From Phycisphaeraceae bacterium (lineage in GTDB: Bacteria > Planctomycetota > Phycisphaerae > Phycisphaerales > Phycisphaeraceae): 64,000 nt of DNA. Below the pieces are notes generated by a model. That model was not told the DNA's origin and searched no databases. It saw only the letters and a list, made by a program, of their open reading frames with translations. The stretch spans positions 1 through 64,000 of the forward strand of contig PBAS01000007.1 in assembly GCA_002716625.1 (NCBI GenBank), given 5' to 3'. A program made the position numbers and the translations under genes. This document shows, piece by piece, positions 25,611 through 33,820 of this stretch. Positions within the stretch are counted from its first letter, which is position 1; each line of letters begins with the position of its first letter.

Positions 25611-25626
25611 TTTTCGCATGCGAAAA
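25611..25626. promoter_or_regulatory. GCATGC palindrome site 5
   Basis: TTTTCGCATGCGAAAA, a perfect 16-bp palindrome between the 46-residue gene and the DdrB-like gene, 30 bases before the latter's start. Confidence 0.65.
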
Positions 25627-25644
25627 CTTTTGAGCGGGGAGTTC

Positions 25645-25785
25645 TCAAAGAGCTAGCAATAGTCGATGGAGTTCATCAGCGTATTGAACGCGTTCGGCTT
25701 TGGTAAGTTCTACGTTACTCGCTTGTTTCAGATAATACTCGCATCGGTGTTCGTGCCAAGCTTCATCTTCTTCCTGTTTACTCAT
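25645..25785 (-). CDS. Small protein (46 residues) between palindromes
   Basis: An open frame from ATG 25783-25785 to TGA 25645-25647, with TAGGA 6 bases before the ATG. The product is acidic and helical (SKQEEDEAWHEHRCEYYLKQ, then LTKAERVQYADELHRLLLAL). No family was recognised. It is supported as a real gene by its ribosome site, by filling the only gap between its neighbours, and by having palindrome site 6 just upstream and site 5 just downstream, the same pattern as the other genes of this block. Confidence 0.55.
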   Translation of the reverse strand: MSKQEEDEAWHEHRCEYYLKQASNVELTKAERVQYADELHRLLLAL

Positions 25786-25798
25786 AATAGATCCTAAT

Positions 25799-25812
25799 TT
25801 TCGCATGCGAAA
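25799..25812. promoter_or_regulatory. GCATGC palindrome site 6
   Basis: TTTCGCATGCGAAA, 14 bases upstream of the 46-residue gene's ATG and just inside the gap after the 241-residue gene. Confidence 0.65.
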
Positions 25813-25813
25813 T

Positions 25814-26539
25814 TTATGCTGCAGTAGTCATCTTATCTGGGTTTGCTTCAAACCAAGCTAACGCGCCCTGCTTCACTTCATTTAGCGTTAAGCCCTCACT
25901 ATGGACGTCTCGCATCACCTCGACAAACTCTGCCGGTGCACTGGTGTTGAAGTCTCCAGCTTTATATTTTGCGATCAGCTCACTTTCGCTTTCTAGCGGC
26001 TCGGTACCAGCTTCGACGTGCTTGTTTATCGTTTTCTTGGCTTTGGTTCGATCTGCTTGCGACCAACTACCAAACCCGCCGTTTTTCTTAGCTGAACCAG
26101 CCTCTTTGTCCCAGTAATCATAACCACGCGCAATGTGGCCCTTATACCCAAACGAGTAGCCATACCGAGATTTATATACAACGTAGTTTTTGCCTTTCTC
26201 GACTAGCTTGATCTCAGGATCAAAAGCCATTTCGTATTCGTACCAGTTTGGCGCATTTAGCACGCTACCAAGTTGTTCAATCTTGTCTGAACGTGATAAC
26301 GCTGAGAAATCTTGGACAGAGATAAACGACTCTTGATTATCTGGCTCAGGCTCCGCAACCGGCTCAGATTCATCTTTGGTTACTGAACCGGTACCTTTGA
26401 TTTTCTTAATTGTGTCTGCGAGCTCACGGGTTTTCTGAATGCGTTCACCAATAGGCAGCTGGCCGCCTTTGATTTGTGATTTTAGATCGGAGGCTTGGCG
26501 AGTTAGCCCCATTCTTTCTTTTAAACTTAACATCATCAT
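25814..26539 (-). CDS. Hypothetical protein of the Dar operon
   Basis: About 241 residues; three consecutive ATGs occur, and the third (26531-26533) is best spaced from TAGGA. The N-terminus is basic and helical (LKERMGLTRQASDLKSQIKGG), followed by an acidic Glu/Pro linker. A compact central region is rich in Tyr and Trp (NWYEYEMAFDPEIK, VVYKSRYGYSFGYKGHIARG). No family was recognised. It follows the DarA-like gene after 35 bases containing a GGCCGC/GCGGCC hairpin. It belongs to the block of likely injected antirestriction proteins by position. Confidence 0.6.
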   Translation of the reverse strand: MMMLSLKERMGLTRQASDLKSQIKGGQLPIGERIQKTRELADTIKKIKGTGSVTKDESEPVAEPEPDNQESFISVQDFSALSRSDKIEQLGSVLNAPNWYEYEMAFDPEIKLVEKGKNYVVYKSRYGYSFGYKGHIARGYDYWDKEAGSAKKNGGFGSWSQADRTKAKKTINKHVEAGTEPLESESELIAKYKAGDFNTSAPAEFVEVMRDVHSEGLTLNEVKQGALAWFEANPDKMTTAA

Positions 26540-26574
26540 TCCTATTGGCCGCCATTGCTAGCGGCCTGTTCGTG

Positions 26575-29500
26575 TTAAAGCGCTTCAATCATTGCAGTGA
26601 TGGCCAACATAGCCGACTCCATGAGGGCTTCGTTTTCATCCACGCTATCTGCAGACTCAAAATAGGCATACGCCGCTTCAAGTTCATTTTGATGCTTGTC
26701 GATAACGGCCTGTTCTGGCTCGCCGGTATAGTCTCGGATTGCTTCCAGATTTTTGATGTGTTCCATTTCTTCACCATCTTGTTCTTGTTCTGGTGCCTTA
26801 TCTGTTAGCCCCAAACCAAAGATACAAAGCATTTCTAGTTCACTATGATTATCAAAATCCCCGAAGTGCTGAGCTTTGTCATGGCTATAGGCCGCAAACT
26901 TAAACTCACCGCCTCTAACCACTGGGTAGATTAATACTCGCTGTGTGCCAATCATCGCGCTTAAGGCACTGTGGCCATATAAGCCATCAATTGACGGGTC
27001 AGGGTTTGAGCTTAGAGATTTGCCAATGTTAATCTGGCCTTGGAACCCATCACCAAAATAAACATTTTGTGATTGCCAGTCGGTTAGCGCTTCAAGGTTC
27101 GCTTTGGCCTTTTCTTCTAGCGCGGCTGTTAGATGCTCATGAAGATCTGCAATCTTGTCGATCAGAGATTCTTCATCGTTGGCCTTGAACGTTTTAGCAT
27201 TGCCGTTTGGTAGTGTGACAGACTGTTCACCAAGCTTGATTTCGAAGTTAGTGAACTCTTCCAACTGCTCCAACATGATCGCGCTGTCAGAGTCTAGAGC
27301 TTCACGAATACCATTTACGTCGATAGTGGGTTCTGCTGACTCTTCACCTTGATGGTGAACCTCCTCTAGCGATTCAAGCTCTTCTACTTTCCGCTCACGG
27401 CGTAGCTCGCTATCGACTTTTAGGCGTCCACCATAGAAATTCACATCGAAGTAATCAGTCATTGAGTCACTTTCGTCATAGTTGAACTGATCTGTGAAAG
27501 CATCGACAAAAGTAATCAGTTGGCGAACTTCCTCGCTGTACTGTTCAGGCGCACCGGCTAATGAACCTTGCGGATTGTCTATTTCCCATTGTAGGAACTC
27601 TGGGCTATATAGCGTCACGTTCTCTGGTAGTTCAACAAGATTTAGATTGATACCATTACCATCTTTTTTGACTGAGATTTTTACGCTCGATGGCAGGCGA
27701 CCGGATTTGCGCATTTGAGTCATAAAGGCACGGATACGCTTAGCAATCTGCGTAGTATCTGTAATGCCCTCTTCCTCATAGATTGATCCAGAAGTGAACT
27801 CATTAGCGTTTAAATCCATGAGTTGTTGCTGTTCTTCGGTGCGCCCCTTTGCGGCTTCGTCTGCGTCATCGCTGGCCAAAGCATTATCTATATTTAAGTC
27901 TTTGTCTGGTTCTGACTGTGATTCAGGCTCAGTACTTTGACCTTGCTCTGATTGGCGTTCAGATTGCTGTTGAGCGTAGTCTGCAAGGATAACCGACTTA
28001 ATCTGGTCCCAAGTCGTTAGGCCAGTGCTGCCCTCTGTCGATAGCGGAGATCCCTCTGAATGGTATACAGAGAACGTCGCGTTATCGTAAGCGCGAACTA
28101 AGAACTCACCATAAACGTCGTCTTCGTCAGCGTCCGGTGCGTAGAAGTACACAAACGGATCTGTTGGGTCGGCCTTGTCCATGGTCCAGTCACTTGCAAT
28201 GTTCTTACGGCCAATCACGCTCATTAGCGCTTCTTTGAGTTGCTTATTAATATACTCTTCTGTCAGCTCTGGGAACGCTGGTGATAGGTTGTTTTCGACA
28301 AGCTCAATGAGGCTTTCATTTTGAAGATCAGAAAAGTCCATCTGGCCACCGTTGATAAGTGCGACCGCATCTTTAACCACATCGTCCATGTAGTCTGGAA
28401 TCGTGGTTGCAGCATCACGGCCATTGGCCTGCAGGCGTTGCTCAAACTTATCGGTGAGTTCTGCCTGTGCCGCTTCGTAACCTTGAGGGAAGCCAGCACT
28501 GATCACTGCCTGACGACGCTCATCACCGGTCATATCATCCCATTGCGGTGTATCTTCGCCTCCAGCACCATTTAAGCTAACAACGTTGCTTGTTGCGCCA
28601 CTTGCGCGGTCTAACTCTTCTTGAGTGTAACCATTTCGCATTAGAGTGTTTTTCACATCAGTGCCGAACTGTTCCATCTTCTCAGTACCGTAGTGCTTGA
28701 GCTTTGATAGGCTTGGATACGTGATGGTTTCTACAAACAGGCCACCAGCAACAACCCACGTCGCTTGGACCTCTTTACCCGTTCTTTTCACGGTGATGTG
28801 ACAATGTTCGCCATACTCAATGACATACTCGCCATCATCCAAAGCAGCTGCTTTTAACTTGGTTAATGAGTTTTTGGTTGGGAACCCATCAGCATCATCA
28901 ACTAGGTAGTAATAATCATCGTATTGGTTGCTTGGGTAGTTGTCCGATGGCGTTGACTCCACCGAGTTTTGAACCGTGATTTGTTCAGCGTAGTAATCTA
29001 AGTGCTCTTTAAAGGCTGAGTAAGTGCTGCCGGTCGCCTTTACGTCTCCTGCAGGGTTTACGATTGAATAACCGGTGTTGCCATCAAATAGCACTTCGTA
29101 ACCAGCATCACGCAGTTTTTGAACCGTCGCTTTATCTTGGCCAGACAAGTTAGCTTGGAGCTCTGGCTCATTAAACGAAACATGAGTCACATCCCCTGTC
29201 GGGCTCTCTTCTGGTGCCTGTTCTGGCTCTGATTCTACCGCGTTAACATTGCCAAGCTTCCAAATGCTATTGCGTGAGGTTACAGCTGGCTTATCAGCTA
29301 CGTCGTTAAATGCGCTTAGCATTGTTAGTGCGTCATCAACAAGCTGTTGCTCACCGTTCTTATGCATGGTTTTAATGCGGCCTGTCATGTTCTGAACGAA
29401 CAGAGAACGATCCGAACCATTAGCGCCATTGATATCGATATCGGCAATGGTACCCAGCGTAGAAATGAGATTGGTCCCTTTAGGACCGTGGCCCTGAACG

Positions 29501-30384
29501 GTTTTCATAGCCGCTCTTAGTTTAGGCTCATCAAATAGGTCACGATAAGGATCACCACTGTTAGGCGCTGCATCAGCCGCCGTGGCTGGCTCTTGAGCTT
29601 CTGGTGCTTGGGTGTTCAGTTGTTTACGCAGCTCTTCTTGAATTTCATTTTGCGTATCAATCTTGGTTCGCGCACGGCTGATTTTCTTTGAAAGTGCGTC
29701 AGATTCGCTCTCAAGTGAATCGGTTTCTTCATTTAGCTCGGCGGTTTGCTCTTCAAGGGATTGGGCTTGCTCTTGAGCTTGTTGGAGCGCTGCAGCGTCA
29801 GCGTTCTTTTTCTCTTGAGCGGCTGCGAACTTCTCGCTATTGGCCGTTACCAAAGAGCCAAGCTTTGTGGTTGCTTCTTTAAGTGATACATCCATGCCGC
29901 CTTTTGGTGCGACCGTATGAGTCACATCACGACTGTTGATCATGAAGCGAAAAGCGATAAGCGTATCGTCGCTGTTAATTTTCAGTGGATCATTGTCTGG
30001 GGCGTGGAACGCGATAGAAACACTCTGGCCATCAGATAAAGGAATCTTAGCGATTTGAACGGCGACCGCGCCCGATTTACGAGGCTTACCGATCTCGATA
30101 TCACCTGCAGTTATCTCGCCTGTCTTTTTCGATAGCTGGTTAGCAAACTTTTTCATTCGCTGGCCAAGCATTGCGGCTTTTGACTTGAACGCTTCGAGCA
30201 TCATTTGTGGCACTGGCTCACACTGGAACAAAAGCGTATTTTCCAGATCTTCCAATGAAACAGACTCAAGAATAAGGTCATTAGGATCCGACTTAAACAC
30301 ACTGTCTAGCTGGGCTGGAGTAAGTGGTTTAGCAAGGTGCTCGATGCGGTCCACTACTTTGATTTGTTTTTGGTTCTTAAACAT
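26575..30384 (-). CDS. darA: DarA-like internal head protein
   Basis: 1269 residues. Residues about 65-190 resemble the N-terminal domain of P1 DarA: SKKTGEITAGDIEIGKP, then VSIAFHAPDNDPLKINSDD, FRFMINSRDVTHTVAPKGG. A coiled coil (190-255) follows, then a long acidic, low-complexity and modular remainder of unknown function. DarA is a P1 internal head protein needed for antirestriction and for loading other Dar proteins. Likely maturation sites LILES (37-41), MMLEA (61-65), and ALMES and MIEA near the C-terminus fit processing of an internal head protein. It overlaps the upstream gene by 8 bases. The DarA assignment is from memory of the domain; the remaining 1000 residues are unassigned. Confidence 0.65.
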   Translation of the reverse strand: MFKNQKQIKVVDRIEHLAKPLTPAQLDSVFKSDPNDLILESVSLEDLENTLLFQCEPVPQMMLEAFKSKAAMLGQRMKKFANQLSKKTGEITAGDIEIGKPRKSGAVAVQIAKIPLSDGQSVSIAFHAPDNDPLKINSDDTLIAFRFMINSRDVTHTVAPKGGMDVSLKEATTKLGSLVTANSEKFAAAQEKKNADAAALQQAQEQAQSLEEQTAELNEETDSLESESDALSKKISRARTKIDTQNEIQEELRKQLNTQAPEAQEPATAADAAPNSGDPYRDLFDEPKLRAAMKTVQGHGPKGTNLISTLGTIADIDINGANGSDRSLFVQNMTGRIKTMHKNGEQQLVDDALTMLSAFNDVADKPAVTSRNSIWKLGNVNAVESEPEQAPEESPTGDVTHVSFNEPELQANLSGQDKATVQKLRDAGYEVLFDGNTGYSIVNPAGDVKATGSTYSAFKEHLDYYAEQITVQNSVESTPSDNYPSNQYDDYYYLVDDADGFPTKNSLTKLKAAALDDGEYVIEYGEHCHITVKRTGKEVQATWVVAGGLFVETITYPSLSKLKHYGTEKMEQFGTDVKNTLMRNGYTQEELDRASGATSNVVSLNGAGGEDTPQWDDMTGDERRQAVISAGFPQGYEAAQAELTDKFEQRLQANGRDAATTIPDYMDDVVKDAVALINGGQMDFSDLQNESLIELVENNLSPAFPELTEEYINKQLKEALMSVIGRKNIASDWTMDKADPTDPFVYFYAPDADEDDVYGEFLVRAYDNATFSVYHSEGSPLSTEGSTGLTTWDQIKSVILADYAQQQSERQSEQGQSTEPESQSEPDKDLNIDNALASDDADEAAKGRTEEQQQLMDLNANEFTSGSIYEEEGITDTTQIAKRIRAFMTQMRKSGRLPSSVKISVKKDGNGINLNLVELPENVTLYSPEFLQWEIDNPQGSLAGAPEQYSEEVRQLITFVDAFTDQFNYDESDSMTDYFDVNFYGGRLKVDSELRRERKVEELESLEEVHHQGEESAEPTIDVNGIREALDSDSAIMLEQLEEFTNFEIKLGEQSVTLPNGNAKTFKANDEESLIDKIADLHEHLTAALEEKAKANLEALTDWQSQNVYFGDGFQGQINIGKSLSSNPDPSIDGLYGHSALSAMIGTQRVLIYPVVRGGEFKFAAYSHDKAQHFGDFDNHSELEMLCIFGLGLTDKAPEQEQDGEEMEHIKNLEAIRDYTGEPEQAVIDKHQNELEAAYAYFESADSVDENEALMESAMLAITAMIEAL

Positions 30385-31006
30385 TATTGGCCGCCTCTAC
30401 TTGCTTCTCTAATTCTTTGGTTTCTTGTAGCTCTGCTTTCAGCTCGGCTTCTAAGGCCTCTAGAGTTTGGCGTTTTGAATCAACGTCAGTTTGGGCGCTG
30501 TCTCGCGCAGCTTGAGCGTTAGCATGGTTGGTAGTTGCTACAGATAGCGCTTGGTTGGCTTCTTCAAGACGTTTGCCAATAGAGCGAGAGGCGGGTGCTG
30601 TGCTCGATGTGTCTTTGATTGCCTTGGCTGCTTTACGGGCCACTGCCTTATCAAATTTCTTCTGGTTACGATCCAATAATCGCGTCATTTCTTTAGCCAG
30701 TTGGCGCTCATTTTTCACGCTTGGGATTGGCTGCTTGGTCGCGTTAAGTTGCATCTGGAAAATGTCGCCAGCATCACCGATAAACAACGTCATAGTTTGG
30801 CCATTCTCAAAGAAGAACTTAGCCTTTTTGACTTGTTCACCATCGCGGCGAGATTTTTTATTGGAGGCTTCAACATCAGTTACCGGAGAACCGGCACTTT
30901 TCAAAGCGGTGATGAGCTTTTTAAGCCCTTTCTCGGTTACATTGTCAAAGTCCACCACCACGTAACCGTGAGATTGGTCTTTGGCAAATCGACTGTGATT
31001 TCGCAA
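30377..31006 (-). CDS. DarA N-domain-like small paralogue
   Basis: 209 residues from a TTG at 31004-31006, with AGAGG 7 bases upstream; no ATG precedes the conserved part. Residues 1-120 form a domain with KKAKFFFENGQTMTLFIGDAG and IFQMQLNATKQPIPSVKNERQ. Its layout (residue change to an N-terminal globular domain followed by a coiled coil) mirrors the first 250 residues of the downstream 1269-residue protein. The C-terminus is a clear heptad coiled coil. It may be an accessory internal protein that pairs with the DarA-like protein. The ribosome site sits in a GCCAC/GTGGC hairpin loop. Confidence 0.6.
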   Translation of the reverse strand: MRNHSRFAKDQSHGYVVVDFDNVTEKGLKKLITALKSAGSPVTDVEASNKKSRRDGEQVKKAKFFFENGQTMTLFIGDAGDIFQMQLNATKQPIPSVKNERQLAKEMTRLLDRNQKKFDKAVARKAAKAIKDTSSTAPASRSIGKRLEEANQALSVATTNHANAQAARDSAQTDVDSKRQTLEALEAELKAELQETKELEKQVEAANNV

Positions 31007-31010
31007 GGTG

Positions 31011-31032
31011 CCACCTCTATGAAAGAGTGGCG
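31011..31032 (-). promoter_or_regulatory. Hairpin enclosing a ribosome-binding site
   Basis: GCCAC pairs with GTGGC, and the loop holds the AGAGG ribosome site of the TTG-started gene at 31006. Together with the weak start codon, this suggests low, regulated translation. Confidence 0.4.
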
Positions 31033-31071
31033 TTAAGAGGACGGGGATCCGGTGTCGATTGTAATCCTAAT

Positions 31072-31488
31072 CTATTCGATTTCAAATTCCTCCGTGTACG
31101 TTACGACCGTTGAAAAAATCTTATACAGTGGATTTAAGAGCGAACAAGAACGCTCTATTTTCACATTTAAGATCCAATCCCCTGATAATGCGCCACCAGC
31201 CTCTTTGGCCAGCTCTACACGGTCAAAGTTAATATACTCGCTGTTGAGTCCACTTTTAGAAAAGTCTAAAGATCTGGTTTTTGTGACCACTGCAGACGGA
31301 CGTTTCTTACTGCGCAGTGAGTAAGTCAATGTACCGCTGGAAATTGCTCTTTTGGCTGAGAACGTCAGCGCAAAGCGCACTGTCTGCTCATCATCAACAT
31401 GTCGTGCATCTTCAATGGTTACAGCGTTACGTTGAAGCAAAACTCGATCAGCAACGGCCATACCACCAATGATTGCTAATTCCATCAT
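31072..31488 (-). CDS. Putative antiholin/holin partner
   Basis: 138 residues. Its start (ATGATG) overlaps the TGA of the holin-like gene, so translation is coupled. It has no transmembrane segment. It is a beta-rich soluble protein (VRFALTFSAKRAISSGTLTYS, GALSGDWILNVKIERS). In P1 the holin gene lydA is followed by the antiholin lydB and then darA; the order here is the same, so an antiholin role is suggested by position only. No sequence motif confirms it. Confidence 0.5.
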   Translation of the reverse strand: MMELAIIGGMAVADRVLLQRNAVTIEDARHVDDEQTVRFALTFSAKRAISSGTLTYSLRSKKRPSAVVTKTRSLDFSKSGLNSEYINFDRVELAKEAGGALSGDWILNVKIERSCSLLNPLYKIFSTVVTYTEEFEIE

Positions 31489-31808
31489 TTGCCCTGTCCT
31501 CCAATATTAAATAGTCTCGTTAAACCATCACTTGCGGATTGCCTCAGAAAAGCCAAAGAATCCGCGCCATTGTTTGAAAGAATAAGAACCAGAGCACAAG
31601 TAATATTGCGATCCACTTCCTCACTCTCACACATATAGGCGACCACTAAACCGACTACTATGGCCAGCGTTATCTCTGTCATGAGGTCCATAAATCCACC
31701 TTTCAAACGCGACACGCGCTTGCCGTGAAGAAATGACCCCACACCAGAGAGAAAAGACAAAGCCAAGACGCTAATGGCAAAGCTTTGTTCAAGCTCAAAA
31801 ACTGGCAT
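31485..31808 (-). CDS. Lambda-S-like holin
   Basis: 107 residues with three hydrophobic segments (about 8-27, 45-62 and 70-88), separated by a basic HGKRVSRLKGG loop. The loop-then-helix order FLHGKRVSRLKGGFMDLMTE and SNNGADSLAFLRQ parallels lambda S/P1 LydA holins (AYLRGRYNGG..., GYIGTDSIGSL). Holins permeabilise the inner membrane at a set time. The start has an excellent ribosome site (AGGGGGATTC). The promoter (TTGAGC at 31862-31867, TAGACT at 31838-31843) contains the recurrent dyad. A second lysis module is present near 60.5 kb. Confidence 0.7.
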   Translation of the reverse strand: MPVFELEQSFAISVLALSFLSGVGSFLHGKRVSRLKGGFMDLMTEITLAIVVGLVVAYMCESEEVDRNITCALVLILSNNGADSLAFLRQSASDGLTRLFNIGGQGK

Positions 31809-31837
31809 GAATCCCCCTTTTGTTATGTGTAATTTGT

Positions 31838-31867
31838 AGTCTATTCGGAATGAGAACCACAGCTCAA
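31838..31867 (-). promoter_or_regulatory. Holin-operon promoter with TTCSGAA dyad
   Basis: Minus strand TTGAGC (31862-31867), 18-base spacer, TAGACT (31838-31843). ATTCCGAAT (31843-31851) lies in the spacer adjoining the -10. Confidence 0.5.
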
Positions 31868-31897
31868 TAGATGGGCGTTACCTTGTTTTTAAGGCAT

Positions 31898-31924
31898 AAA
31901 AAAAAGGGCTCGATTGAGCCCTTT
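31898..31924 (-). terminator. Terminator of the tail-fibre operon
   Basis: AAAGGGCTC (31903-31911) pairs with GAGCCCTTT (31916-31924), loop of 4, with an A run on the plus strand giving a U run in minus-strand RNA. Confidence 0.9.
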
Positions 31925-31935
31925 AGTGATTAGTT

Positions 31936-33762
31936 TTAGTTGATCAGTTGCCATGTAGCGTTGGATGGGTTGGTTTGGAAACCATTTATTTTTGGCAGGT
32001 AGTTGTTTGAACCATGACCACACGCGTACAGCTTTCCTGCGCGGGTTAAACAATAAGTCGTTTGGTCATTGTAGTGTTGCGCTGTATACATACCTACAAC
32101 CTCATCACCCTTATCAATCGGAACCTGACGTACTTTCATGGTCTTGTAGCTGGCTTCTTTGTCTTTGAGCCCGTAGCCACCAGCACCATAACGATTGGTA
32201 CCAAAGTAACAATACATACCGCGCTCATTCCAGAACACCTGATCCATTAGGTATGGAGTGTAAGAGCCGCTGCATTGGAAATTGCACTTAGGGCTACTTA
32301 GACCTGACAGGTTTACGTCCCTTGGGCGAGATAGATCTGCAGCCTTTGCAGCCCATCGGTTGTTATGGTTCATGCCCCATACGCGATATGTATTACTTTG
32401 CTTCATAATATGAGAGCCGTAATGCCCTCCACTGTAAAGCTCCATTACATTGGTTGCGACTCGAACAAACGTTGTTGAATCAGTATGAGTACCACGACCT
32501 GCAGCGTAATTGGCACCATCACCAGCAAAATAAAGCTCACCACTATTGGTGCGAATGAATGTAAAGCCCGCTGCAGATTCGCCGCCGCCTGTGTGGTAGC
32601 CGTACCCACCGCGAATCTCTTCAATCTTGGCTACAAGGCCGGTCGACAAGTTTACTTTTTTCCATGTGCTGGTATTTGTTGTTGAACCTATACCTAGCTG
32701 GCCCTGACCGTTATAGCCACAAGCAAAAAGTTTATTGTCCGTGGTAACTAAGAACGTACATCCATACCACCCACCCATTGAGAATATTTTCTTTACTTTT
32801 TGTGCGGCGATATTTTCAGGCAGAGCAATTAACCGACCTGAATTAGCAGTAATTGCAGACGTATTGCCGTCCCCAGTTCGACCATAAGCATTCGCGCCAA
32901 AAGCCATAATTTTCGTTCTAGTTTTGTCTCTCACGTAGAACATGGGAGTGCGGCCATAACAGAAGTCTATAGGCTTCCAATATTCAGTCACTTCCTTAAT
33001 GATTGGCGTTGGTGAGAAACGATTCGCTGCTTGGCCACCCATCCCGCCATAGCTAGCGTTACCACAGCCCCAAATTTCATGTAGATTATTTTCTCGGTTG
33101 TACAAGACAAAGTATGAGGTTTGATGCCCCATAAAGACGTCTTCAACTTCATGAGTGCTGTAAGGGAGATTTATCAGAACAAATCCAAACTGATTAACCG
33201 CTTGCCCCTCGCCTTGCCCTAGTGCGTAATCATCGCTAAGACCAAAACCGTACAAACGGCCATTTTTCATCAATGCAAATCGCTGTCTCCACCCGCCATG
33301 GAGGAATAGTTTCTCGACGGCCATCGAGCCTGCACCGGCTTGTTCAGCTGCCGTTTTGACGGCTAGAGCACTGGCGTACTTTGTCGAGCTAGAGTCGTTA
33401 ATGTCACTGGTAATGTTTCGATTGTTGGGGCTGAAAACTCGCTGGGTACCATCGTATACCCCTTTCTTACCCGTGACCTTATGGTCTGATTCAAAGTCTT
33501 TAAAAGCGCGAATGTACTTGTCGGTAAAGTCGATTGTAGAGTCACCAGCGGCATTATTTGAAATAGCCACTGTGCCATTCTCATGGATAGTGATATGAGC
33601 GTTTTTGCCATGCAGGCCAGCCATGAGCTCGCCATCCACAGGCTGAAATGAATAAGAGACTTGGTATTGAGGGTTTCCACCATCAATGACAAATGACTTG
33701 GCGGTGCTTTTCCCGCGAACGTCATGATTGCCGTGTACTTTTGTTGGGCCTAACTCAGCCAT
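31936..33762 (-). CDS. Tail fibre with RCC1-like beta-propeller tip
   Basis: 608 residues. The first ~135 residues are fibre shaft, ending in the RVFSPNNRNIT module shared with neighbouring fibres. Residues ~150-605 carry repeated blades of the RCC1 type: LYGFGLSDDYALGQGEG, EIWGCGNASYGGMGG, IMAFGANAYGRTGDG, LFACGYNGQGQLGIGS, LYFAGDGANYAAGRGT, YRVWGMNHNNRW, MYCYFGTNRYGAGGYG and LYACGHGSNNYLP. Each blade has a strand, a W/F/CG motif and a G.LG-type turn. Such propellers bind protein or glycan ligands, so this is likely a receptor-binding tip. It is the distal gene of the fibre operon and is followed by the terminator. Confidence 0.82.
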   Translation of the reverse strand: MAELGPTKVHGNHDVRGKSTAKSFVIDGGNPQYQVSYSFQPVDGELMAGLHGKNAHITIHENGTVAISNNAAGDSTIDFTDKYIRAFKDFESDHKVTGKKGVYDGTQRVFSPNNRNITSDINDSSSTKYASALAVKTAAEQAGAGSMAVEKLFLHGGWRQRFALMKNGRLYGFGLSDDYALGQGEGQAVNQFGFVLINLPYSTHEVEDVFMGHQTSYFVLYNRENNLHEIWGCGNASYGGMGGQAANRFSPTPIIKEVTEYWKPIDFCYGRTPMFYVRDKTRTKIMAFGANAYGRTGDGNTSAITANSGRLIALPENIAAQKVKKIFSMGGWYGCTFLVTTDNKLFACGYNGQGQLGIGSTTNTSTWKKVNLSTGLVAKIEEIRGGYGYHTGGGESAAGFTFIRTNSGELYFAGDGANYAAGRGTHTDSTTFVRVATNVMELYSGGHYGSHIMKQSNTYRVWGMNHNNRWAAKAADLSRPRDVNLSGLSSPKCNFQCSGSYTPYLMDQVFWNERGMYCYFGTNRYGAGGYGLKDKEASYKTMKVRQVPIDKGDEVVGMYTAQHYNDQTTYCLTRAGKLYACGHGSNNYLPKINGFQTNPSNATWQLIN

Positions 33763-33820
33763 GCTGCCTACCTCTAAAAGTAAGCGGCGTTTTGGTTAAG
33801 AACGGGGAACTGTTCTTAGT

